Source: Microbacteriaceae bacterium PS02332
GTDB lineage: Bacteria; Actinomycetota; Actinomycetes; Actinomycetales; Microbacteriaceae
Length of the DNA: 47,030 nt
Assembly: GCA_029959645.1 (NCBI GenBank)
Contig: JASCOJ010000006.1
Span: 1 to 47,030 of the forward strand
Direction of reading: 5' to 3'
A model generated the notes under the pieces. The model was given only the letters and a program-made list of their open reading frames with translations, was not told where the DNA came from and made no database searches. Of the stretch, positions 31,686 through 40,586 are shown piece by piece. Position numbers and translations under genes: made by a program. How positions within the stretch are numbered: the stretch's first letter is position 1; the number at the start of each line of letters is the position of its first letter.

Positions 31686-33095
31686 CTACCGTTCCGCTCC
31701 GGCGTTGGCGTGCTGTTGCATGCGGGCGTAGCCGAGGTAGCTGCCATCGACCTCGATGACCGGGAATCCTGCACGGCGCAGCGCCTGCGCGGCGACGATG
31801 TTGCGGGCGCCGCTCTGGCAGTAGCTGACGATCGTGCGGTCCCTCGGGAGCCGGCTGGTTTCCCAAAGCACACGGCCCGCGCCGATGCGCGTGGCGCCGG
31901 GGATGTGGCCGGCGTGGTACTCGCTCATCTCCCGCACATCGAGGAGGAACGGTTCGTCGAGGTCCGCGATCTGGTCCGGTGCAATCGTCTCGGATGGTGC
32001 TGTCTCGATGCCGTCGAGGGAGGTGAAGTAGCCGGCGGTGGTGTCGATGCCGACGCGGATCAGGTGGTCCCGCACGTGCTCAGCCTGCTCGTGGTCCTCC
32101 ACGAGCAGCAGGAGTGGCCGCTGCTCGCGTTCGGGGTCGATCGCCCATGCACCCCAGGCGGCCGTCTTGCCGGTTGCGGGGATCGCGAGAGCGCCGGGCA
32201 CGGTGCCGGCCCGAACATCCGCAGCGGCACGCGTGTCAACCAGGACCGCGTCGCCATCGGCGGCACGGGCGGCAGCATCCTGCGCGGTGACGGCTTCGAG
32301 GTTCGGGAGCGGGCCGAGGACAGCGGGGCCGTCGCGGTTCTCGCGCTTCATGCGGGCGAAGTAGGCGTGCGCGTCGGGCTGGCCGTCGAGGAGTTCCCGG
32401 ACGAACCCGTCGCGGTCGTCGGCGGCAAGGTAGGGACCCCACCACGTGTAGAGGCGTTCGTAGCCGACAGTGGTTGACGCAATCGCCCCGAGCGCCTTCC
32501 CGCAGGCGCTCCCAGCGCCGTGCGCGGGGTGGATCTGCACGTGGTCCGGTAGCGCCAGCAACACGTTCTTGAGGCTGTCGAAGAGGTCCTGCGCCCCCTG
32601 GAAGCGGGTGTCCTTACCGCCTGCTGCTTCGTCGAGAAGGTCCGGTCGGCCGAGGTCGCCGACGAAGACGAAGTCGCCGGAGAGGAGGTAGCCCGGGTCA
32701 TCGGTGAGTGCACCGTCGGTGACGAGAAACACCAGGTGCTCGGGAGTGTGGCCGGGCGTGTGCCGAGCGGCGAGCCGGATGTTACCGACCTGGATGACGT
32801 CGCCGTCGAACAGTCGGGTCGCATCGAACCCGTACTGCCAGTCGACGCCGCCCTCCCCCGACACGTACGCCTCGGCGCCGGTGACGTGGGCGAGCTCGCG
32901 GGTGCCGGAGAGGTAGTCGGCGTGGATGTGGGTCTCGGTGACCGCGACGATCCGCATGCCGTTCTTCGCGGCGGTGTCGAGGTAGACCTGCACCTCGCGG
33001 CGCGGGTCCACGACCACCGCTTCTCCAGTGGCCTGACATCCGATGAGGTAGCTCGCCTGCGCGAGGTCCTCGTCGTAGAAGCGTTCCAGCAGCAT
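31686..33095 (-). CDS. Persulfide dioxygenase-double rhodanese fusion, 469 aa
   Basis: Residues 1-245 are an ETHE1/CstB-like metallo-beta-lactamase domain that oxidises persulfide to sulfite, with THIHADYLSG (His56, His58, Asp60), HTPGHTPEH (His112, His116), LSGDFVFVGDLGRPD and HPAHGAGSACG. Two rhodanese domains follow. The first has no active Cys; the second has VSYCQSGARN with the sulfur-accepting Cys. This is the CstB layout. ATG at 33095 follows AAAGGGGAAG. A CstR-type operator lies at 33127-33144 in its promoter. Confidence 0.92.
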   Translation of the reverse strand: MLLERFYDEDLAQASYLIGCQATGEAVVVDPRREVQVYLDTAAKNGMRIVAVTETHIHADYLSGTRELAHVTGAEAYVSGEGGVDWQYGFDATRLFDGDVIQVGNIRLAARHTPGHTPEHLVFLVTDGALTDDPGYLLSGDFVFVGDLGRPDLLDEAAGGKDTRFQGAQDLFDSLKNVLLALPDHVQIHPAHGAGSACGKALGAIASTTVGYERLYTWWGPYLAADDRDGFVRELLDGQPDAHAYFARMKRENRDGPAVLGPLPNLEAVTAQDAAARAADGDAVLVDTRAAADVRAGTVPGALAIPATGKTAAWGAWAIDPEREQRPLLLLVEDHEQAEHVRDHLIRVGIDTTAGYFTSLDGIETAPSETIAPDQIADLDEPFLLDVREMSEYHAGHIPGATRIGAGRVLWETSRLPRDRTIVSYCQSGARNIVAAQALRRAGFPVIEVDGSYLGYARMQQHANAGAER

Positions 33096-33126
33096 GACTT
33101 CCCCTTTCGATCGGAACCAATCAGAC

Positions 33127-33144
33127 GATACCCCCAGGGGTATC
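33127..33144. promoter_or_regulatory. CstR/CsoR-type operator 1
   Basis: GATACCCCCAGGGGTATC, a near-perfect palindrome of the CsoR-family type, 32 bases before the persulfide dioxygenase ATG. Confidence 0.8.
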
Positions 33145-33208
33145 ATGTTGTCCACCCTGTCGAGATAAGGCGCTCGACGACCGGCTGCACGCGGGAGTCT
33201 TGCCTGAT

Positions 33209-33226
33209 GATACCCCTAGGGGTATC
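33209..33226. promoter_or_regulatory. CstR/CsoR-type operator 2
   Basis: GATACCCCTAGGGGTATC, a perfect palindrome 24 bases before the ATG at 33250. It should control the plus-strand thioredoxin operon and matches the sites at 33127 and 36498. Confidence 0.8.
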
Positions 33227-33249
33227 TTGGCGAGCGGAAAGGAGCCGTG

Positions 33250-33384
33250 ATGTGCTTTCGAGTGACCTGCGACGAGTGCGGGAAAGAGACGTGGGGTGGC
33301 TGCGGCCAGCACGTCGAGGACGCCCTGTGGGACGTCCCGGCGGCGCAGCGCTGCCCGGGCCACGATGAGGAGGTCGCAGCGTGA
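33250..33384 (+). CDS. Small Cys/His-rich protein, 44 aa (copy A)
   Basis: MCFRVTCDECGKETWGGCGQH, then VEDALWDVPAAQRCPGHDE. Two CxxC-like groups and His suggest one zinc or other metal site. It is a relative of 35912-36079 (CKKCGKASWAGCGQHVDQ). Both copies lie in promoter-proximal positions of the sulfide-responsive operons, so they may handle persulfide or metal. GGAGCCGTG precedes the ATG; the stop overlaps the thioredoxin GTG by four bases. Confidence 0.8.
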   Translation: MCFRVTCDECGKETWGGCGQHVEDALWDVPAAQRCPGHDEEVAA

Positions 33385-33734
33385 GCGTGCAGGCGGTGAC
33401 CGCGGCGACGTTGCAGCCGGTGATCGAGGGCGGCGGCATCGTGCTGGTCGACTTCTGGGCCTCGTGGTGCGGGCCCTGCAAGATGTTCGCGCCGATCTTC
33501 GAGCAGGCATCCCAGACGCACGCGGACGTAACCTTCTGCAAGGTCGACACGGAGGCTGAGCAGGATCTCGCTGCAGCGGCGGGGATCACAGCGATCCCGA
33601 CACTGATGGCGTTCCGTGATGGGCAACTGGTGTTCCGGCAAGCCGGCGCACTGCCCGCGCCGGCGCTCGAGGACCTCATCGCGCAAGTCCGCGCCCTCGA
33701 GCCAGCACAGCCGGCGTCCGAGCCCACCGCCTGA
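33381..33734 (+). CDS. trxA: Thioredoxin, 117 aa
   Basis: A cytoplasmic thioredoxin with the active site WCGPC (Cys30, Cys33) and the cis-Pro loop AIPTLMAF. The context of persulfide dioxygenase and rhodanese suggests it reduces protein persulfides or regenerates the rhodanese. A strong terminator follows. Confidence 0.93.
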   Translation: MSVQAVTAATLQPVIEGGGIVLVDFWASWCGPCKMFAPIFEQASQTHADVTFCKVDTEAEQDLAAAAGITAIPTLMAFRDGQLVFRQAGALPAPALEDLIAQVRALEPAQPASEPTA

Positions 33735-33753
33735 CCAGACGAGGTGAGCAAAC

Positions 33754-33800
33754 GAGAGGGGCTGGAATCCGATTGCGTCGGATTGCAGCCCCTCTTTTGT
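33754..33800 (+). terminator. Rho-independent terminator after trxA
   Basis: GAGAGGGGCTG and CAGCCCCTCTTTTG enclose a second ATCCGA/TCGGAT stem; TTTT follows directly. Confidence 0.85.
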
Positions 33801-33819
33801 GCAGCGGCCCCGGCTTCGC

Positions 33820-33972
33820 TCAGCTGGGGAAAGCCGGATTGAAGCAGGCGAAGCAGATGGTGCCGGCAGCGGCAATTGAAGCCGCGAAGACCGCGGCGCC
33901 AACCGCGAGCGTGATCAGGGATCCGCGGGTGACACCGACGACGTCGCTGTCGTGACGGGAAGAGTTGGACAT
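33820..33972 (-). CDS. Small membrane protein, 50 aa
   Basis: ATG at 33972 follows AGGAG. A polar N-terminus (SNSSRHDSDVVGVTRG) is followed by one membrane helix and a short tail with a Cys pair (TICFACFNPAFPS). The CxxC at the membrane exit suggests a redox or metal role alongside the TlpA-like remnant and TSUP transporter just upstream on the same strand. Confidence 0.6.
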   Translation of the reverse strand: MSNSSRHDSDVVGVTRGSLITLAVGAAVFAASIAAAGTICFACFNPAFPS

Positions 33973-34063
33973 GGTGCGCTCCTGATCTGATGAAGGTCGC
34001 CGCACTGGCGGTCCGGCGTTGATGGTCCGGCGTGCGTTACTGGCGGGCGGTGTCAGAACGCGG

Positions 34064-34505
34064 TCATGATGCGGCGGCGATCGCGGTGATGGGCTGGGTG
34101 CTGGTCGCGGCGCCGAGGATGCGTGCGGCAACGCGCCCGTCCTGGTCCAGGATCACCGTGGTGGGGGTCGCGTTCGCTGTGATCGAGCGCTGCAAGGCGG
34201 TCCGGACCGGCGCGTCCCGTGCATCGAGGACATTCGGGTACGGGACGTCGTGCTGGGCCACGAACCGCCGGGCGGGAACGCCGCCGCGTCGATGGTTCCT
34301 CACCCACCTCCGGGGCGGAGAACATGACCGGTGCGCCCCGCTCCGGAACAGGGATCCGGGTCATCACCTGATGCTGCCCCAACGCCTCGGCGCCAGCGCC
34401 GGCGCCGGCGCCGTACTGCACGGCAAGCTCATCGCTTGGAGCGCATCCCGCGGGCAACCCGACCGCCGTGAGCAGGGCCGCTCCGGGGATGATGCGACGG
34501 CCCAT
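34064..34505 (-). pseudogene. Broken TlpA/ResA-like thiol-disulfide protein
   Basis: The N-terminus encodes a lipoprotein signal (LLTAVGLPAGC) and a linker to VMFSAPEVG. In another frame the sequence resumes as ARRFVAQHDVPYPNV and NATPTTVILDQDGRVAARILG, the C-terminal half of a TlpA-like redoxin. The central part, including the WCxxC active site, is absent, and the frame is shifted at about 34300. The likely cause is an internal deletion. It follows the TSUP gene on the same strand. Confidence 0.75.
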
Positions 34506-34507
34506 GC

Positions 34508-35257
34508 TCACCATGTCAGCACGGTGCGGACGACGGTGAGGACGGCGATCGCGAGGACGAGAGCTGCGAACACCCGTTGCAGGGCCTTACCGCTGATGCG
34601 GGCAGCGAAGCGTGCCGCGATCAGGGAAGCTGCGAACGCGGGGACGGCGAACGCGATCGTCAGGGGCCAGTCCACAAATCCTGACCCGGCGTGCGCGGCG
34701 ACGCCGCCGATGGAGTTGACGATCGTGATCACCAGGGAGGTGCCGATTGCGGCACCAATCGGCAGGTTCAGCAGCAGCACCAGCGCCGGCACGATGATGA
34801 AGCCGCCGCCGACACCGAGCAGTCCCGTGAGGAACCCGACCCCGACGCCGACCAGGAGCCCCCGCCACACCCACCGACCCCTCGCGAGGAGCTCGCCCGA
34901 TGCGGTCGGGCGGGGCCGGAGCATCTGGACGCCCGCGGCGATCATCAACGCCGCGAACGCGAGGAGCACCACGTGTTGCGGCAGCGCCGCGTTCACCGCG
35001 GTACCGAGAAACGCTGCCGGGATCCCGACAGCACCGACCGTCGCAGCAATTCGCCACTTGATACCGTGCCGCAGCCTCGGGAGGACAGCTGCGACGGAGG
35101 AGCTCGCCGCCATCACCAGCGACGTGGACATCGCTTCCGTGACCGGCACCCCGATCACGTACACCAGCGCCGGGACGGCGATGATCGCGCCACCCGCACC
35201 GACCAGGCCGAGGACCGCGCCCACGAAGAGCCCGAACGCGGCGACACCGATCAGCAT
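34508..35257 (-). CDS. TauE/SafE (TSUP) family transporter, 249 aa
   Basis: About eight membrane helices in two halves, each with a conserved Gly-rich loop (GLVGAGGAIIAVPALVYV; GLLGVGGGFIIVPALVLL). TSUP proteins export sulfite or organosulfonates. In this operon it would remove the sulfite produced by persulfide dioxygenase. ATG shares one base with the preceding DsrE stop codon. Confidence 0.9.
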   Translation of the reverse strand: MLIGVAAFGLFVGAVLGLVGAGGAIIAVPALVYVIGVPVTEAMSTSLVMAASSSVAAVLPRLRHGIKWRIAATVGAVGIPAAFLGTAVNAALPQHVVLLAFAALMIAAGVQMLRPRPTASGELLARGRWVWRGLLVGVGVGFLTGLLGVGGGFIIVPALVLLLNLPIGAAIGTSLVITIVNSIGGVAAHAGSGFVDWPLTIAFAVPAFAASLIAARFAARISGKALQRVFAALVLAIAVLTVVRTVLTW

Positions 35258-35607
35258 CAGATCCGCACGTACGCAGCGCCAGCCCACTGCTGCTGCGTCA
35301 AGTACGTCACCGCCGCCGGCACCGTCCCCACATCAGGCAATAGCGCCTCAGCTGCGACACCGACACGCTCCATGCTGTTCGCACACGCCAACACGTCGAC
35401 ACCGGACCCAGCGATCGTGGTCAGCAGATCATCCAGATGCGCACTATCCGTCACCAGCCCGCGAACCGCGCCGCCCTGCACGATGACCTGCACGCTCGTG
35501 TCTGATCCGAGGCTTTGCACTGCGCGCCGGGCGACTCGCAACGCAGCCGTGAGGACACCCGGCTCCTCCGCGAACGCGTGAATCAGGAGCTGATGCCGGT
35601 GCTCCAT
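35257..35607 (-). CDS. DsrE/DsrF-family protein, 116 aa
   Basis: A small alpha/beta protein (HRHQLLIHAFAEEPGVLTAALRVA; VQVIVQGGAVRGL; GVDVLACANSMER) with the single conserved Cys of sulfur-relay DsrE-like proteins. It probably passes persulfide sulfur between the rhodanese and other partners. ATG overlaps the rhodanese stop. Confidence 0.85.
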   Translation of the reverse strand: MEHRHQLLIHAFAEEPGVLTAALRVARRAVQSLGSDTSVQVIVQGGAVRGLVTDSAHLDDLLTTIAGSGVDVLACANSMERVGVAAEALLPDVGTVPAAVTYLTQQQWAGAAYVRI

Positions 35608-35909
35608 CAGTGCTCGACCGGCTTCCCCGCCGCAACCCACGCCGACGTCCCACCGACCACGTTGACCGCCTCAACACCCGCTGCCCACAGCACTTCCGTG
35701 GCTTGCGCGCTGCGCCGACCGCTCTGACAGATCACGTGCACCGGCCCGGCCGTGCGCAGCTCGTCAGCGCGCTCCCACACACTCGCCAACGGCACGTTCC
35801 GCGCGCCAGGAACATGCCCTGTGGCGTACTCATCCGGCTCCCGCACATCGAGGACCGTCCGGTCCACGAGGACGTCGAGGTCATCGACCGACACCTCCGG
35901 GATCGCCAT
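35607..35909 (-). CDS. Single-domain rhodanese, 100 aa
   Basis: A complete rhodanese fold with the active loop VICQSGRRSAQ (catalytic Cys), DVREPDEYATGHVPGARNVPL and the C-terminal VVGGTSAWVAAG. It transfers sulfane sulfur. ATG at 35909 lies two bases after the stop of the small Cys/His protein, and it is followed by dsrE with overlap. Confidence 0.92.
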   Translation of the reverse strand: MAIPEVSVDDLDVLVDRTVLDVREPDEYATGHVPGARNVPLASVWERADELRTAGPVHVICQSGRRSAQATEVLWAAGVEAVNVVGGTSAWVAAGKPVEH

Positions 35910-35911
35910 GA

Positions 35912-36079
35912 TCAGGCCTTCCCGAACAGGCGGGAGAAGAACCCGCCCGAAGACGGTTCGTTCTGGTGCCCCTGGCATCGCTGCGACTTTGGAACACCTC
36001 GCATCACCTGGTCCACGTGCTGGCCGCAACCGGCCCACGACGCCTTCCCGCACTTCTTGCACGTCACTGCACGACACAT
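35912..36079 (-). CDS. Small Cys/His-rich protein, 55 aa (copy B)
   Basis: MCRAVTCKKCGKASWAGCGQ, then HVDQVMRGVPKSQRCQGHQ and a basic aromatic tail (FFSRLFGKA). Paralogue of 33250-33384. The pattern CxxCGK..W.GCGQHVD is distinctive and suggests metal binding. AGAAGGAG precedes the ATG. First gene of the rhodanese-DsrE-TSUP operon. Confidence 0.8.
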   Translation of the reverse strand: MCRAVTCKKCGKASWAGCGQHVDQVMRGVPKSQRCQGHQNEPSSGGFFSRLFGKA

Positions 36080-36149
36080 GGTCGACTCCTTCTGCTCGGG
36101 CCCCGCGGGGCACACCGATGAGGCTCGCGACCAGCAGGCGGCCGCGAGC

Positions 36150-36166
36150 GGATTAGGTACTAATCC
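36150..36166. promoter_or_regulatory. Palindrome upstream of rhodanese operon
   Basis: GGATTAG, GTA, CTAATCC: a perfect 7-base dyad between the CstR gene and the small Cys/His gene. It could be the operator of a second regulator or a short hairpin; it does not match the CstR-type sites. Confidence 0.4.
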
Positions 36167-36198
36167 AGGCGGGGTCGATGAACGACCGGCCTGAATGG

Positions 36199-36950
<752 letters not shown>

Positions 36951-36989
36951 TCGCTGCCGAAACGACGTCGATTGCCTGCCAGAACGAGA

Positions 36990-37316
36990 TCACGACGCGG
37001 AGTGGAGCGAAAACGACGACACCGAACGAAGCTCCTCACCAACGGAGCTCTCCTGACCGAATGAGGGACGGCTTTTTGAACCGGCGGTTACTTCTGTTCC
37101 GCGGCGTGCTCGACGTAGTTCTGCGACGATGCGAGCGCGCTCGGGATCCCTGGCCAGCGTGCGGTCGTCGATGACATCGATGACGTGCTGGATCAGTGCG
37201 ACGACCTGCTTAGACAGGACGACACTGAGCACGCCACCGACGACGGCGATGACGCCAGTCAGGGCAGCGGTACCACCGGATGCCATCAGCATGTCCACCG
37301 TGTCGGCGATGGGCAT
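36990..37316 (-). CDS. Small membrane protein, 108 aa (module 2)
   Basis: Starts MPIADTVDMLMASGG, with a hydrophobic helix (LTGVIAVVGGVLSVVLS) and a long charged tail. The first about 60 residues resemble the 55-residue protein at 22638-22805; the rest is extra. GAAGGAGG precedes the ATG, behind the same type of leader hairpin. The tail composition is unusual and could be a read-through extension after loss of an earlier stop. Confidence 0.6.
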   Translation of the reverse strand: MPIADTVDMLMASGGTAALTGVIAVVGGVLSVVLSKQVVALIQHVIDVIDDRTLARDPERARIVAELRRARRGTEVTAGSKSRPSFGQESSVGEELRSVSSFSLHSAS

Positions 37317-37372
37317 GATGCCTCCTTCGGGGTTGGCCAGATGCGGCCAGAACCCACCCGGCTTCGGGTGGG
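37317..37372 (-). promoter_or_regulatory. Conserved leader of small membrane protein (module 2)
   Basis: On the minus strand: hairpin CCCACCCG/CGGGTGGG (37353-37372), TTCTGGCC, GGCCAACCCC, GAAGGAGG, then ATG at 37316. Same order as the leader at 22806-22862, with a different hairpin sequence but a preserved stem. Confidence 0.55.
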
Positions 37373-37461
37373 GGCATGAGAGTGCCGACGCGCAACAAGG
37401 TGCGACGGCGGGCAGGAGCGTTGAGCGCTTCCCCCGGATGCCCGAGTCAGATCAGGGCATG

Positions 37462-37490
37462 AAAAAAGCCGGTCCCGAAAGTGCCGGCCG
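37462..37490 (-). terminator. Rho-independent terminator T2 of module 2
   Basis: Minus strand: GCCGG...CCGGCTTTTTTC then ATGCC. Same position relative to the small gene as 22988-23019 in module 1. Confidence 0.7.
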
Positions 37491-37603
37491 GAGACAGCCT
37501 CGTGCTGTCTTGAGCGTCAGCGTACAGAGCGGATACGACACCGGGGAGATTCCGGGCAGACGCGTGCCGAGCGGGTCTCAGAGTAGCGGAGCGGTCAGGC
37601 ATG

Positions 37604-37630
37604 AAAAAAGCCGATCCAGAGGACCGGCTG
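37604..37630 (-). terminator. Rho-independent terminator T1 of module 2
   Basis: Minus strand: AGCCGGTCC...GGATCGGCTTTTTTC then ATGCC. It is about 140 bases from T2, the same spacing as the two terminators of module 1. Confidence 0.7.
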
Positions 37631-37756
37631 TGGGCGCGCACTATGAACGCAGGACCATCTTGGCACGACCGGCGGACATTCAGCTAGCCCTTTGCACTGA
37701 CGAGTGCCGATCTACTACTTCGCCGGAGCTCGTGCTCGCGTCGATGGCGGCCGGGC

Positions 37757-37794
37757 CCCGGGAGAAGTAGGCGAAGTGCCGCGCTTCTCCCGGG
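37757..37794 (-). terminator. Terminator after mhuD-like gene
   Basis: CCCGGGAGAAG pairs with CTTCTCCCGGG around a 16-base loop, starting about 20 bases after the stop codon at 37815. Confidence 0.65.
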
Positions 37795-37814
37795 TGCTCC
37801 GAGCGCACCTCGTG

Positions 37815-38102
37815 TCAGAGGACGACGGTCTCGAACTCAAGCAGCTCGGCACCGGTGGCGACCGGGTTACTGCCGCCGTGGTGCGCGCCGGCCTGCCCGG
37901 CCCGCCACGCCTGGTAGGCGTCCTCGTCTGCCCAGGTGGAGACAACGAAGTAGCGGCTCTCGCCGTGCACGGGGCGGAGCAGTTGGAAACTCTCGAACCC
38001 GGGCTGCTGTTCCACGTCGTGGTTCCGACCGACGAAGCGGGCTTCGAGGTCCGCCCCCTTGCCCTCGGGGACGGTGATCGCGTTGATCTTGACGACGGAC
38101 AT
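37815..38102 (-). CDS. mhuD: MhuD-like haem-degrading monooxygenase, 95 aa
   Basis: A dimeric ferredoxin-fold enzyme that opens haem and releases iron. The sequence follows mycobacterial MhuD closely (VVKINAITVPEGKGADLEARF; PGFESFQLLRPVHGESRYFVV; NPVATGAELLEFE) and keeps the catalytic residues at the same numbers: Asn7, Trp66 and His75. GAAAGGAAG precedes the ATG. It follows the CDF exporter on the same strand by 20 bases and may be co-transcribed. Confidence 0.88.
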   Translation of the reverse strand: MSVVKINAITVPEGKGADLEARFVGRNHDVEQQPGFESFQLLRPVHGESRYFVVSTWADEDAYQAWRAGQAGAHHGGSNPVATGAELLEFETVVL

Positions 38103-38122
38103 GCTGCTTCCTTTCGTGATGC

Positions 38123-39213
<1,091 letters not shown>

Positions 39214-39217
<4 letters not shown>

Positions 39218-39576
39218 GCGCTTGCCGCCTCAACACGGTGGTGCGGGGCCGCACCGATCGCGTGCTCGGCTTGCTTCACGGCGTCGATGACGAGCTCCGA
39301 CGCGTGCTCATCGGTCAGCCGGTAGAACACCGTCGTGCCCTCACGACGCGTCGACACGATGCGCGCCAAGCGGAGCTTCGCCAGGTGCTGCGACACCCCG
39401 GCCGGGCTCTTGTCCACGACGTCCGCGAGGTGGTTCACGGACATCTCCTCCGCGCTGCGAAGCGCGAGGATGATCTTCACCCGCGTCGCGTCCGCGAGCA
39501 TCGCGAACACCTCGACCGCCAGCTCGACGTACTCCGACTCCGGGCTAAGCCCGCAGGGCTGCTTATCTACGTGCAC
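39214..39576 (-). CDS. kmtR: KmtR-like ArsR-family metal sensor, 120 aa
   Basis: A winged-helix repressor (MSVNHLADVVDKSPAGVSQHLAKL). Putative ligands His91, Glu104, His105, His112 and His113 reproduce, with almost the same spacing, the nickel/cobalt site reported for KmtR of M. tuberculosis (His88, Glu101, His102, His110, His111). KmtR also controls a CDF exporter, and here the CDF gene follows with a four-base overlap. Confidence 0.85.
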
Positions 39577-39691
39577 ACGAAGATAGTAGGCGAAGGAGCG
39601 GACTGCGCACCACCGGATGCGCCGGAGAGCAGACGAGCGTCGAGCCCGTCGGGCTCACAGGCCGAGGACTGATGGAGGCTCCGGAACGGGC

Positions 39692-39726
39692 AATGGCCGC
39701 GTCCCCAGTGCGGGGACGCGGCCATT
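39692..39726. terminator. Perfect 15-bp hairpin
   Basis: AATGGCCGCGTCCCC pairs exactly with GGGGACGCGGCCATT around a 5-base loop, between the DUF4383 gene and the KmtR-like gene, both on the minus strand. It should end the DUF4383 transcript. Confidence 0.75.
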
Positions 39727-39743
39727 ACCGGCTGATGCGTCGA

Positions 39744-40205
39744 TCAGGCGCGTCGGGTGGCACCGGCTCGAGGCAGCACGATGCCAAGGACGATCATCGC
39801 GACGGCGAGGATCAGGTGCAGCCAGTTGTCGGCGCTGTTGAGGGGGACGAAGTTCGCGCCGCCCATCATGCCGGCGGTGAACAGGCCGTAGATGAACAGG
39901 ACGGCGTAGACGATGCCGCCGACCAGGAGATACAGCCGAGCTGCGACGGCGGTGCGGGCGGCGATGAGGCCGACGATGCCGAAGAGCAGGTGCACGATGT
40001 TGTGCAGGACGGACACCTGGAACAGGCCGAGGAGCATCGCCATCGAGCCGTGGCCGGCGACGGACATCGAGCCCATGTCCATCGTGAGTCCGGGGATGAA
40101 GCCGGCGATGCCGACGATGAGGAACACGACTCCGAAGACGAGGGCGCCCTTCTGAGTCAGGGTGCGGCCGTACCCGGTGCGGGCAGTTGCTGCGGTGCTG
40201 GTCAT
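39744..40205 (-). CDS. DUF4383 membrane protein, 153 aa
   Basis: Four membrane helices. The second segment SVLHNIVHLLFGIVGLIAARTAVAARLYLLVGGIVYAVLFIYG and the end NWLHLILAVAMIVLG are typical of DUF4383, an actinobacterial family of unknown function. A perfect GGAGGAG precedes the ATG at 40205. Confidence 0.85.
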   Translation of the reverse strand: MTSTAATARTGYGRTLTQKGALVFGVVFLIVGIAGFIPGLTMDMGSMSVAGHGSMAMLLGLFQVSVLHNIVHLLFGIVGLIAARTAVAARLYLLVGGIVYAVLFIYGLFTAGMMGGANFVPLNSADNWLHLILAVAMIVLGIVLPRAGATRRA

Positions 40206-40586
40206 GATGGGGTCTCCTCCGACGGGTGCCGTGATGGCGTGTGCTTCCCAGGTAGTTCGGAGTGAACGTGCATCTGGTTTGCGGCGCGATCCGAACCCCT
40301 GCAGAAGGACCCGGTCATTGGGACCTTGGACGACGGCGTGGCCGATACCGCGGCTGATCATCCACCGGTTCACCCGGGTCGTCCCGTTGAACGATCGAAG
40401 GGGAAACGCGAGGGAGCTCCATAGCAGCCATTAGTGCGTGGCCTAAGAGCACGCTGAACGCGGCAAGACATTGGGCACAAAACCGATCCAAAGCCCCGCT
40501 GTTGGCGCGCGCGAAGAAGGCAGGGTTCAGTCTGCCAACGGTCGACATCCCGCAAGCAGCAACGAGGAGCTTGGCGGCCAAGAGTG
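40206..40586. other. Intergenic region, 381 bp
   Basis: It lies between the end of nuoN and the DUF4383 gene. Short minus-strand frames exist (one from about 40430) but lack ribosome sites and have unlike codon use, so none is called. It should contain the promoter of the DUF4383 gene. Confidence 0.35.

Noticed and set aside
40430-40586. Possible small minus-strand proteins after nuoN
   Set aside because: No ribosome sites, unlike codon use and no recognisable domain.
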